Shown here one piece after another: positions 1 through 10,825 of a stretch of DNA of 64,000 nucleotides. Numbering within the stretch: position 1 is the stretch's first letter; each line of letters starts with the position of its first letter. A program made the translations under genes and the position numbers. The notes beneath the pieces were generated by a model. The model made no database searches and had not been told where the DNA came from. It saw only the letters and a program-made list of their open reading frames with translations. Origin of the DNA: Albifimbria verrucaria (lineage: Eukaryota; Ascomycota; Sordariomycetes; Hypocreales; Stachybotryaceae); contig JAHREC010000011.1 in the NCBI GenBank assembly GCA_020081605.1, forward strand, positions 1,612,001 through 1,676,000, in the 5' to 3' direction.

Positions 1-420
1 TAGGCCGCTATCCAGGCATCGGCACGGTGAAGATACGTCCCTTCCAGCTCTGATTTCTGAGCAGAGCCTGTATGGTCCGTATTGAAATCAATCGCCGTTT
101 GGAGAACATAGTGGAGAAATTTGAGACCATTTGGCAAAATAAGGTCGCCCTTGGGCGTACTGACCAAGTTCTCATTGTTCAACGCAGTTACTATTCCCAC
201 TAGGAAGACCTGTCCGGCAGGAGCTTTGGCAAAAGTAATAACACCTTCACCGTAAGGCCATGATTCTGAGCCCTCTTTACCGGCGTTTCGGACGTGGTAC
301 TCGCAGAAATCATTTATGTCGAAGTTGAGCTCTTGAAGGCATGTGATGCAGAAGCTTTTTGCTGCCTTCAGGGTGCCACGCGTTCCCAGCACAAAAAGTG
401 TTGAACACCTCCGGACGGGT
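1..420 (-). CDS. 3' part of an unrecognised protein-coding gene, cut by the left edge
   Basis: On the minus strand this stretch reads as protein without stops over about 120 codons, running off the window at position 1. The reading contains several Cys residues (FCITC, DFCEYH) and a segment WPYGEGVITFAKAP. An intron acceptor (CACACAG) is plausible just upstream at 421-423. In the first part a neighbouring frame (TRPEVFNTFCAGNAWHPEG) also looks protein-like, and the two would join if the A run near 355-360 had one base too many, in line with indels elsewhere in the window. I do not recognise the family. Codon use looks normal, in contrast to the AT-rich non-coding DNA beside it. A pseudogene remnant is the alternative. 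Confidence 0.35.
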
Positions 421-3207
421 CTGTGTGAAAATCGATTATGGTAAGCGTCGTGCTATATAAGAATTCAGGAATTGTGTTGGCCTCCATTTTTGGATGCAAA
501 TCGGAAGGTGGTAGATCGATAAAATGCAATGCCATGACGGGCCAAGGAGAACTGAAGCTGAGCCTCAGCTAGGCAGGTAGATGTTGATAATTGATATTTA
601 TGTGTCAAATAAGTTGTCGAGTTCGTGGTCTGATACAGAGGACGAGAGGATCGGACCATTCTAAGGTTCATACGGTGATGCCACACTGCCTTCGCGTAAC
701 GGCCAGTGTAGCCTTGGCACAAAGAGAGGCTCTAACTCTATCCTGTTAGCGTCCTATAGCTTTTCTTGGCCTGCTATAGGGACCAGATAGTGGTCGAGAA
801 CAGACTACTCAGAAGGTGATGCTACAACGTTGAATAGCAAATGGTGCTAAAGATTAGTGCTTGCTGGTAACCCCATTTTCAGCCCATCCCCACTCTGAGC
901 CGATGATTCTAGACCCCAATGTCATGGCAAAAACATGGTTTCACCGCTATGGAACTTCTGACTTTGATGGTATGATTCCATCGCCAAAAGGCAGCCTTCT
1001 CACCTCATGCGCAGAGTTAAAATCAACTAAGGTTTTTAACAGGTCAGTAATCAGGGTTTTGTTCATGCCTTTGTATGCCCTCATAGTTTATTCAATGAGC
1101 GGATGCAAGGCACTCGAAATGTTGTCATGGAGTCTTAACTAAATCGTTCAAATAAATTTAGTAATGCTGTTTGTGTGATCATGCATGGTTGCTAATCGTT
1201 TATACCTTAACGAAAAGGTGCCAGAAGAGTAGTAGATATTTCTTCTGTGAACCTATATACTTCTAATCTTGCTAAATGATTCATACGCAATCTACTCATC
1301 AGCATTCTTGCTTGTGTTCGCTCACCAAAATACCCTATCCCAATGGACATCAGCCGATTGACGTTATTTGCGCCAAGAGATAATCTGCTGGTCAACAAGA
1401 TAATAAGGGCAGTCAAGTTGTCAGAGTTAAATCAGCTATTCCAAGGTTTTTTATCGAGGGATACAAGTTTTCGAGCGAAACTGTCACGAGTACTCTTTGT
1501 CTGGCTACAATGAACTTGAGAATCATGCTGTAGCTGAACTCTAGTGACTTGAACGCCAGCGAGAGTAGCCTATTCCAATAATCCTTCATTAGCTGCTTCT
1601 CATACCAAACCTATTACTACAGTGATGAGACGACAGTCCCGAGATATCAGCGTTATAGTTACTGGGGTTCACACTTTACGACGAATGCATGCTCCCATGG
1701 CACTTTCAAGCCATTACCTAGCCTTCAGTCTTCAGAACCATGGCAATATTGTAAAGGTCTAAGACACCCGTATTCAAAACCTATCTTTCTGTAATAATCC
1801 TGTAAAATATTCAAGATATTATCCACCATCCAATTGAGTAATTTCTTAAGGCTTATGTTAATGGTTAGACCTTGGAATGCTTTTATATCCTTGCTGGCTA
1901 AAGCAGCCTCGTTAAATTTTTCCAGAACGTCACCATTCTAGAACATCCATGAATAGGACTTTATGTAATTAGGCAAACAATCAAATCGACATATTTAGAT
2001 GTCGTCTCTCTTTAGATGGCGATTTTTTACTTTTCTATATGATGCACGTAAGAAGAACTCAAGATCAAGTTGTCGTCGTAAACCGATCATCGAAGGGTGA
2101 TATGATAGGAAACCATCAAGTATACATATTACAATAGACTTACGTATCCATTTTTCAATCGGCTCAATTCTTGCTTGGACGGGAGTCAAGGTGTAGGATG
2201 ATATCACACATTTAAGGCATATACCAGTATTTTCACAGTCGAACACAATCTCAATCAAGAAAAGAATTTTATTAGTAAGTCTTGAAGCATAGGTCCCGAT
2301 ACAGGCTTACTGGAGGGAATGAGTATCGATGAATATATGCGATGGGGGCTACTAGAGCGTCAATGTCTATTACTTCGGGACAGTCCCAGTCTTAGGACTT
2401 ATGGTTTAATGATGGTCAGTAAATCTGAAGAGTTATGTTTTCCCAGAAAGGTACCCGTTACTTACATTATATTTCTCTTACAAAAATTATCCTCATGAAG
2501 AATAAAAGTGTTGGGTAGGAGACCATATCGCAACCGAGCTAAGGTCAACTTCCCGCTGCAGGATCAGCCCGATATACCGATAATAAGAACTGTAAATATA
2601 ATGATCATAGTTTGGAGTGAAAATTCCTGATTGGAGCTTACAGTTGAGAAAGCCGTAGGTCCATGTGCGTCGACACTTATAACATTTGCCTTGAGTGGCT
2701 TGGATCTATCAGTTTACGCTATTCATTCTAGATTGTTTGGAGTTCAAGTGTATCGAACCAATCTGATCTAACAACGTCATTATTTTAGTCTCAAACCTAA
2801 CATAATGGCAACAGACGTGGACAGGGCATATGAGGGAAGTCTTTGGGATTGTAGATGTGCCACTAGCAAATTATGAACGTCGTTCTTGATTTCATACGTG
2901 CCAGGTTTTTTCATACGGGGCATACAATAGTGCCCAAGGCATGAATCGCCCCTGGCATGATATTATGTACGAAGCCAAATACACTATGGTTGGCTCGAGC
3001 TTATTAATAAACTTATCTTGCCAAGCGAGTGGTTCTGAACCGAATGATAACTCATTTCAAGAATTAATTGAATAGAGGTATACTATATACTAAGATACTG
3101 CCTGCGAAGGCAATGGATTTCAAATTCATCACATTTTCAATTCAGAGTACAGTAAAGAAATTCCCCAAAATCGGGAAGGGGTGACATGCTGCGTTCGACA
3201 CACCACT
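421..3207. other. AT-rich stretch without a supported gene
   Basis: About 2.8 kb of visibly AT-rich sequence. It is rich in TTTA, ATAT and TATA words and holds only short, scattered open frames (longest about 90 codons) with no recognisable motif. It could be old transposon DNA degraded by repeat-induced point mutation, but no terminal repeats or transposase or reverse-transcriptase motifs remain that I can identify. Confidence 0.45.
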
Positions 3208-3779
3208 TTAGACAATCTCGATTTTGTGAGGGCTGGAATCCCTGTCTTTGGTACTCTAACGGTCAAAATACCGTCTTTGAGCTCTGCCGTCACACCATTA
3301 TGGTAGATCTTATTGACAAAAGTAAAGGGCCGAGAGAATTCTCCAAAAACCCGCTCTGTTGCCCAGAATTTTGGCTCGTTGCGCTTGTTCTTTTATCGAG
3401 CTCTTCAATGCCTTGCTTGCTAGATGATCTATTCTGTGTTTTGGTACCAGAATCTTGTTGCTCATTTCTTTCGTGTTTGGCCATCGAAGTATCATTGTAT
3501 GACTGATCAGAGATCCTGGGTTCTTTCGGGGTGTGTCCAACTTGTAAGACCGGCGAAAGACGCCATGCAAGAGAAGAGTCTGTGCATCGGCGAATTCAAT
3601 TTGGAGATCTTTTTGTCGATTCCAGGGAGCTCGCCATGAAGCTCGTAGGCGTCGCTAAACTCGCAAACGTCGAACCGGGGTATAATGTGCGAGTTCGCTC
3701 CTCGACGATGAAATTCGTCAAAGAGTCGAAACAAGGACATTGATGGTCCTTCCATGGCAGAGGAAGAGAACATAGGCAT
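3208..3779 (-). CDS. Hsp30-type small heat-shock protein (alpha-crystallin/Hsp20 family), frame interrupted
   Basis: Small heat-shock proteins hold unfolding proteins in the cytosol in an ATP-independent way. The start at 3779 opens with a hydrophobic LFRLFDEF segment. The first half of the alpha-crystallin domain follows (PRFDVCEFSDAYELHGELPG, then IEFADAQTL and RRSYK), then a Ser/Gln/Lys-rich spacer, then the second half (KFWATERVFGEFSRPF and ELKDGILTVRVPK). The spacer splitting the domain is typical of fungal Hsp30. The pieces lie in three frames. Inserting one base each at about 3610 (after AAAAA), 3515 (CCC run), 3375 (AAAA run) and 3222 (AAAA run) gives one continuous frame ending in KIEIV-stop, as in the family. 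Because all four gaps are in short runs, I read them as assembly deletions rather than decay. It lies in the AT-rich section, so true pseudogenisation remains possible. Confidence 0.8.
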
Positions 3780-4458
3780 CTTGTCAATCAGCTAACAGCT
3801 CATCACATTTGAATAACCCGTGCCGGTCTCAACAGTTCTACAGATTTCTCACATGGGTTTTATAGTAGTTGATTTTAGAGGATAGTTGAGTGTTGTCGAT
3901 TGGCTGGGTTAGCACGTTTAAACTCAAAACTTGGTGCATTGATATGGTTTGATCATGGTACCATGAAGCCACTATTGTGTTTGCTTAACCTAGCCATGGC
4001 ATGAGTAGAACTGACGAGGCTGATCCCATCACCATCCTCGTGATGCGCTAGGCGCTGGTGTTTGTGTATGGCGTCAAACTTAATTGTCCTACCTTCTCAT
4101 CTACCGTTGTCCAATTAGACAAGTCTCTTTGAAGGGATACTGTATATTTGTTCGGGATTCTAATTCAAAATCGTATTTGCCAAAATTGCTCTTATCTTAC
4201 AGTCATATAATTAAGCTATAGGTAACAGCTCCGAACCTGGAAATGTAGTTGTAGCTATTAGCCAAGACTTGATAATAAAAGAAACTGATAAAGGGTTTAT
4301 TGAAACCTTCTATAGAGATTAGGAAGCATCGTAGAGCCATACGACAAGCATTCTCTATTGGAGTGGCTCATGTTGCTTAGACTACTTTGCTATCACAACT
4401 ATCCACTGATAGGTCATCGACCGGAAAGTTTCGCAATCCGCACATGCGACAGGCTGGA
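3780..4458. other. intergenic, AT-rich
   Basis: Spacer between the 5' end of the hsp30-like gene and the 3' end of the siderophore transporter. It should contain the heat-shock gene promoter, but I could not identify a convincing nGAAn array. No gene supported. Confidence 0.4.
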
Positions 4459-6511
4459 TCACTTACCAGCCCAAAACCTCAAGAATCTCTCTTTCTTATT
4501 TCTTGCTGATCTTTCCGGCTCTACTGCCGAGGCATCCTCAGATACAGGCAATCCGTCATTACCAACATTTGTAACTGCGTTCTGCTTCTTGCCAAGATAA
4601 TAATTGGTCTGAAAGCAAGCTGCAATGAGGGGAATGAACGCAATACCCAGCGCCGGAGTGAGGCAGTAGTAAAGTGTACGCCGATACGCTTCGATTATTC
4701 CCTCTCGCATAGGGCTGCCAAACTCGTAGGTAGTCCGAGCGGCCTTGATATTGTTGAAAATCTTTCGCATTTCCGTCTCGGTGGCAGTGGAAGGAAGATG
4801 CTTGCGGAGTTGGTCAGGCATTTGTGCTGACCATATCACGGCAACGATCGCACTTCCGATTGCACTTCCTATTCGCGACCACAGAGACAGCAGCGAGATT
4901 GCCAGAGCGACGTCCTGGTGGGGAACAGATGCTTGAGATGCCACACGAGATCCCACAACGGACATGGCTCCTCCCGCGCCAATCAGCAACACAGAGAGAA
5001 CCATAGCTGCTGTGCTAATCGTTGCTCGATTCCCGTCCAGCATGATACCCATTCCAATGAGTTTTATGCACAGGCCTACCAATTGGATCGCTTTGTAACG
5101 ATGGGTCCAGCGTTGCAACAATCCTGTAATGATACCGAAAACACATAGTGCAAGTGTCAAGGTATTTCCATAGTAGACCCAGTCGGTGTAACTCCATGGC
5201 TTGGCTAAGAATACATAAGAGCTCCAATAGAGTGATCGGATGTTACCAGCAACTGTGATAGTCTGCAGATTAGCCTATCAGAAGACCAAAATAAAAGAGA
5301 AGAAAACGAAGGAGGAAATATGCATTGAGGTTTGACTTACGCATGTACATTGCGTCAATGATTATAGCCATCAAGAATGTCTTATTGAAGACAAGTCGGC
5401 GTGGTGCGCTGGGTATCCTGGCCCACTTTACCTCGTATACGACATAGAATATGAGTAACAGTCCCCGACTACCATCATGGCGATAAGGGATGGATTGCGC
5501 CAGCCGTTGTCAGCATAAGTCTTGAGCGAGAACGGTAAGAGAAGCAAAGACCAGCCAAAACCGAGCAGGATCAGACCGAACGCATCGATCTCCTCTAGAC
5601 CTTTCAGCACAGCCTCTTTCCATGGGCGTGTTCCTTCGGGCGCGGGCGCGGCTATGATGCCATGAGGAGTATCAAGGCCTTCGTGTTCTGCGAGTTCTCT
5701 GGCGGCACGACGGGCAGCACCACCCGAGGCCATGTTAACAAGATGTTGCTTCTTGGCCCTGCGGTCAAGCCATATAAGTGCAATGATTGCAGGCCCGAGA
5801 GCTACTGGCATGATAATGGCAAACATGCCATAGCCCCTTATTTTACCGTTAGCCTTTGAATATCTTCAGGGGTTGATAGATGTACCAGCGCCAGTCTTGA
5901 TTGTTAGACAGAGCATTCACAATTTTTCCACTAAACCATGTGTTGATGATGAATGGTGCTGATAAGAGGGAGCTGACGAAGCCGCGCCATTCAAGAGGGG
6001 TCAAGTCAGCAACAATGATGTCGTTGAGGAGGTCCAAGCCGGCACCGCCAACTGCAACGAAAGATTCGCCAACAATATAAGCCGAGATTGTCTGTGAAGT
6101 GGAGATGACAATATAGCCGACTGTATAAAAGAGCAGGACCAGAATATACGTATAGGGGCGAGACGTTATGTCCGATATCTTGGCGATAAAAGGCTTTCCC
6201 ACAGCACCTATGATGTTGGTTGCGATGCTGAGTGTCGATAATACACTACTGTGCTGCTCGTAGTGGGAAGATGCGTATACACTGTAATAGGAGGTTGTCG
6301 AGGAGTCGAGGGAGTATGCCCACGCGCATACAAGGACAGATATCGCGATCACGTAGAACGACGTTCGGTTCGATTTTGTCTCGCGGACAACGGCTTCCAT
6401 GCGTGTGACGCCTTTTGACTGATTGATGCCATTGTTGTCAGGCGGTGGGATATCCGCCGGTTTGGCGATATCATCGTTGGGGTTGGCAGCAGCCATCGTC
6501 TTCTCGCTCAT
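4459..6511 (-). CDS. MFS siderophore-iron transporter (Sit/Mir family)
   Basis: Plasma-membrane proton symporter of the major facilitator family for ferric-siderophore uptake. After a polar N-terminus of about 50 residues come membrane helices and the family hallmarks SRPYTYILVLLFYTVGYI and GLDLLNDIIVADLTPLEWRG. The central loop (GWRNPSLIA, KWARIPSAPRRL) and the extracellular part (SLYWSSYVF, WSYTDWVYYGNTL) match siderophore transporters rather than drug exporters. The first intron is 5837-5885 (GTACAT..GCTAAC..AAG) and joins DWRW to GYGMF. A second begins at 5340 (GTAAGT) and ends at about 5268 (CTGCAG). One G seems missing from the CCCC run at 5463-5466 (plus strand), and the phase across the second intron is off by one, so at least one further indel is likely. 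The C-terminus ends in a Lys-rich tail. Confidence 0.88.
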
Positions 6512-6924
6512 GATGACAAGACTTTGTGGTCAAATCATGTGGCTTGCTTTGCAACAGGAATGAATACCAAACCAGTAGTTGGTCGAAGACTGAATAAGAG
6601 GCATCAATGGCTAGAATTATGCCTCGGAGAGCTGGATAGAAAACCCATTGTATTTAGTGTTCCATAAAGAAGGCAAAATCCCCGGTAAACGGAAGAAAAT
6701 CTGCGAAGGTGGCCAGTTTGTGGGCCTTCGTATAGGATCATACTCCACCGACGTTATAATCATGATCCTATCTGATGTCCAGGATTCGGAACAAACTGGC
6801 TCATGTCGGCCGCTTCACGGCAGCCAAGGCCTAGGCCAGAAACTCCTTTCCTGGTGAAGGAAGGACAAAATTACGTACTAAGAATAGGGATCACCAGATT
6901 CTTGGTTAAGGCCCACTCTTCATC

Positions 6925-6934
6925 TTATCTTATC
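6925..6934 (-). promoter_or_regulatory. tandem GATA motifs upstream of the siderophore transporter
   Basis: TTATCTTATC on the plus strand gives two adjacent GATAA words on the coding strand of the transporter, about 415 bp before its start codon. An ATCTGAT word lies nearer, at 6770-6776. Siderophore genes in ascomycetes are repressed by GATA factors (SreA/Sre1) that recognise ATCWGATAA-like sites, so a regulatory role is reasonable. The match is not exact and such words are common in AT-rich DNA. Confidence 0.25.
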
Positions 6935-7521
6935 CATCTACATCTCTGATCATCATGGATTTTGCAGCTAGAGATCCACGTCGGCGTCCTCGCCGAGCGG
7001 CCACAAACTCGTAACGACTATTTCCGTATTAATACGAGACAGCCCTTGTAATCGCCCCATTTCCTGCGGTTTAAAAATTTTAATGCAGATGAAAAATCTG
7101 CAGTAAGGGAGCAATATATTGGAAGAATTATGTTATTGTAGCAGATGGTCGAATAGCTCGTTACTGTGTTGAACTTTTGAAAGTAGGACCACCGAACTTG
7201 GTAAAGTAATTAAGAATAGCGAATTTGGTTTGGATAAAGCAGAACACTTGCCCGACACCTGCAAAGTAACTGACCCAAGAGCCTCACTGTTTTCTCAAAT
7301 AGTCTGTAGAGAACGCATATCTCACTGCAGAGCTGATTGAATAGTTTGGATATAGACAGGAGACTCGCTGCGTATTTAAGCAGCTTTAACCATAAATGAT
7401 AAAGAGCAAGGGCCAGTACTAACCGAGTCTCCACATAGAGGAATAGTCACTAATCGTGATCTCTGAGAATACTACAAGTGATTTATGTTAGATGGCAGCC
7501 TCTAAACTACAATCTCATGTT

Positions 7522-7827
7522 TTATGCAAATCCTCCTGACTCTCTGAAGACATATTTAAGAGTCTTAATGGCAGGTATGGTGCGAGACAGCCTTTTACTT
7601 GCGGAATTCCATGTCTTCAAGATGCCACTCTCATAGGTGTGAGTGGGATTGAGTCTAGTCTCTCGTCGCTCAGCAAGGTTGAGAAGCCTGTTTTGATGCC
7701 TCAACAGTAAAGCGACTGTATTGAAAGCACTCGAGAACACCAAGATATACATAATATGAAGATATTGTTCCCCACCATCATGCCATAACTGGTCTATACG
7801 CCAGAAACAGGATGAGATAATACACAT
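7522..7827 (-). CDS. weak open reading frame, possible exon or gene remnant
   Basis: A frame of 101 codons with a fairly natural composition: a hydrophobic stretch (IMYILVFSSAFNTVALLL) followed by a basic segment (RHQNRLLNLAERRETR). No splice signals or neighbours support a full gene, and I recognise no family. It may be an exon of a degraded gene inside the AT-rich section, or chance. Confidence 0.15.
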   Translation of the reverse strand: MCIISSCFWRIDQLWHDGGEQYLHIMYILVFSSAFNTVALLLRHQNRLLNLAERRETRLNPTHTYESGILKTWNSASKRLSRTIPAIKTLKYVFRESGGFA

Positions 7828-8637
7828 AAGACGAACTGGCCCAACTTTTCCCTACGCGCCGCCTATCTCCGTAATCGTAATAGGGATAGATGTCGGAAGC
7901 CAGTCGCTTGTTATCACGTCAGAGTAAGAGGTATAGAATTAGTGGTTAATGTAGCCGTTTGAAGCAAATTCATCTAGGGGCCCCAAGCACCACTACCTCT
8001 TTACGACCTATATTCAACATTGAGATACTTGGTGCTATCTCCCTCACTCATAAAAGTATGTGCCGTTCTTTTGCTAGTTAGATCAGATTACCCTGAACAA
8101 GGGTATGTACTCGAGTCTAAAGTTGTTAAATTCCATCAGAGCGAGGTAGACAAGATCGGCTTCAGTCTCGAGCTAAAAGTCATGTTGAGAAACAACCGTC
8201 GTCAATCCTCATTACTTTATCATAGACAGTTTGTTCTTCCAGTCTAGCATCTTACTAGCCCTTTATACGTTGCTTGAACAATGATGAGTCATGCTCTCCC
8301 GCTTATATAGGCGCCATTTATGTCCCCGCACAACATCATGTCATAGTGAATCTGTCTCTGGCAACATCCCACGGCCTTGATACGAATCCCTTCCACAGGT
8401 CTCCAGTATTGGCTTGCTTGTAGTTCATCTTAGTCACCAATTCAGGGCCATGTGCCAAAGGAGCTTGCATTTCTTGTATGTATCAGTCTTGCTATATGTA
8501 TAACATTGCCAATGTGAGCCAGTTGGACTACCTTGTCGCTACGATGTTGAACAGATTCACCACATAATGTGCCGCTTTCTTTTTTTGTTTTGCCACTTTT
8601 CTACTCCGCCTCAGCCACGCCATATGCAACTCCTCAT

Positions 8638-9367
8638 TTACCTAGTTAGTGAGCATTCTGGTATCGGCCAACTTGGTGACTCTGAACAGATATCCCAGCA
8701 ACTTCGCATTTCATGTCAATAACTGTTCATTATTATAAGAGTTGAAACGATATAACTCACCCTCCGTAAGTCTGACCACACTGGTCAATGTAATCATCGC
8801 ATCTTGTTAAATGTACACATCCATCTGAGGTCGAGGGGCGTGTGAAAGTGACCGAGGTTATGGTGGCAGTGGACGACTTGGTAGATGTTTTACTGTCAAC
8901 CGATGTCGTAGATTTGACAGTACTGGAGCTAGTCGGCTTTGAAGTGGATGCAACAGACGAACTAGTCGACTTTGAAGTGGATTCAACCGACGAACTACTC
9001 GGCTTCGAAGTGGATGCAACAGACGAACTACTCGGCTTCGAAGTGGATGGAACGGATGAGCTAGTCGTTGACACGGGGGTTTCTTGGTCGATGAAGACGG
9101 CGAGGTCGATGTCGTCTTGCAGGGAGGTGGTGTAGGTGAGTCAGTTGGGGAGCAAGTATTGTAACAACTGCGGCATGTCAGTTCAATTCTTTAGCTACCC
9201 AATCATACATCTCAGCCAGTTCCCTACCCTCCATAATACGCTCCGCACGAATTGGTAGCGTCAATGCAAGTAATGTAATCTCGACACGCGCTGCCTCGCT
9301 GAGGTACGGCACTTGCAATGCCGACCAGGCCTGCAACAGCAAGGGCTAACCTTGAAGATACAAGCAT
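8638..9367 (-). CDS. secreted Cys-module / Ser-Thr-rich protein, effector candidate
   Basis: Start at 9367 with a clear signal peptide (MLVSSRLALAVAGLVGIASA, cleavage near A-VPQ). The mature protein has a small Cys module (CRDYITC..SCGAYYGG-C), a Ser/Thr/Lys-rich linker with four 11-residue repeats, and a second copy of the module (CVHLTRCDDYIDQCGQTYGG) ending C-W-D-I-C and a short tail. Two introns, 9168-9227 and 8702-8760, both interrupt the module at the same place, just after the Tyr-Gly-Gly codons, so exon structure was duplicated with the module. The motif C-x-x-x-YGG-C-x3-C is familiar to me from uncharacterised secreted proteins of plant-associated fungi, but that is recollection. One C seems missing from the run at 9075-9079 (GGGGG on the plus strand), which breaks the frame before the repeats. 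Function unknown; cell-wall or apoplastic location is inferred. Confidence 0.7.
8926..9057 (-). repeat. four tandem 33-bp coding repeats
   Basis: Four consecutive 33-nt units, nearly identical on the plus strand (GAACTA-CTCGGCTTCGAAGTGG-type), encode four copies of an 11-residue Ser/Thr/Lys unit (xSTSKxxSSSV) in the linker of the secreted protein. In-phase minisatellites of this kind change copy number readily. Confidence 0.85.
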
Positions 9368-10825
9368 ATTTGAGTGATTCCTAGTGGCTTGGTGATCCTG
9401 GAATGTCTCTGTGAGAAAAGCCCATCGGTTAGAGACGACGACTTACACGAGATGCAGAAGGCAACCCAACAAGTTTATATACGCCTTGCAGAAGTCTGTT
9501 GGAATCTGGCAGCGGACGATTTCTCCGCTGACATCTGTATGCAGTGTCACCGACTTCCATCGACACTTGTGACTCCTGTGCGGCGGACGCAAGCCAGCGC
9601 CGAGTCTCCGCACAGTAGCGCTGAATCACATATTAACCAGGTGTTCTGGAACAGCACTTGGAATGCCCATGTTCGTATTCACCGGCGGACAAACCAGGGA
9701 AGGGTTTGCTTCAGGTATCGAGAGGGTGGAGAGGGTGCCATTCACGCGCCCAAAAGAGCAAGTCAATGTACGTCTGGGGCGCTTAAGCAGAGTACTATAC
9801 GGTTGAAAGTCGAGCTCCTACTGAAGGCTGACACGCTGCATGAACAATATATGAGCCCTCATCTGGGTATATTAACATGGCCCAAGTTTTGCGGTCGCCT
9901 AGATCCGTGGACTGCCTCCATCCATCTGCCCACAACCATGTCCAGATCCAACACAATTCGGGTCCTATGCAGGAAACCCGGTCGCCACTGACAACTCCTT
10001 CAGGGAATTGCTGCGGCATGCGAGACGGTCAAGATGAAAAGGCGGGGGACGGCAGATTGTGAGTGGCCTGCGTGTCGACAGCGGCGCCTAAACATGCATT
10101 TGCAGAGAAACGTCTCCTCTCGGCTGAATCAGACCAGGGCCTTGCCTCTGCAACCTTCCTTTTACCCTTATCCGCCGCGAATGCTACCGTGGCTCTCTGC
10201 GCCACCTGCTGCGACGCAGGCGAGCGAGAAACCCAGGCATGCTCGAGAATTATGGCCACGAGGGTTGTCACAGTGGTCCGATTTCTCTTCTTCATGGGCA
10301 GTGAAGCAGTGCGATATGACGTTGAAGCTGGTGAGCCGTCTGTTTCTTGGCGTGGTTGAACCACTGGAATGTGAATCCGTCAGTGTGACTGGAATTTCAG
10401 CTCGTCTAGTCACAGCAATCATGCCCTGGCGGTCATTGAATAGACAGGTTTAGAATGACTGGTGGAATTAAATTGTAATTTTGGGCTTAATTGTCGGTGA
10501 TATAAGTGAACCACAGCCAGGATCAACAATAAAATCGCTCTCAAAGTCAGATGATGCTACATGCATCCCATTTCATTCAGTAACTTCGAAGTGTATACAT
10601 ACGATAATCCAAAAACAACGATTAAATACAGGTAATAATACGTAAAATCCAAGTCATGCCTCTTACCAAAGAAGGCTGCTCATCTTGTACGTCCTCCACA
10701 TCATTCATCATATGCTCTTCTCACTACAGGGTAGCGAGCAGCTGAGCCGTTCCATGGTCAAATCCTCCCAACGCCGTGAATCCCAAATTTATATGTACAT
10801 GGTAATGTGATGCATTGTAAATAGG
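9368..10825. other. intergenic region without a supported gene
   Basis: About 1.46 kb between the effector-like gene and the next gene on the same strand. Several overlapping frames of 80-200 codons exist on both strands, but their amino-acid make-up looks random (many Arg, Ser, Cys, His) and no frame is favoured. The first few hundred bases must hold the effector promoter. Confidence 0.4.

Larger units (their letters stand above)
6512..8637. other. AT-rich intergenic stretch with no firm gene
   Basis: Upstream region of the siderophore transporter followed by about 1.5 kb of AT-rich sequence. Apart from the weak reading frame listed at 7522-7827 I see only short random frames. It continues the AT-rich section that starts near position 420. 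Confidence 0.4.

Noticed and set aside
3129..3779. Pseudogene call for the small heat-shock gene
   Set aside because: All frame breaks are single-base gaps in short runs, the pattern seen in essential genes here, and the corrected frame ends in the usual place for the family.
9374..9991. 205-codon plus-strand frame
   Set aside because: Sits in the promoter region of the effector-like gene, is rich in Cys/His/Arg/Ser without pattern, and has no splice or domain support.
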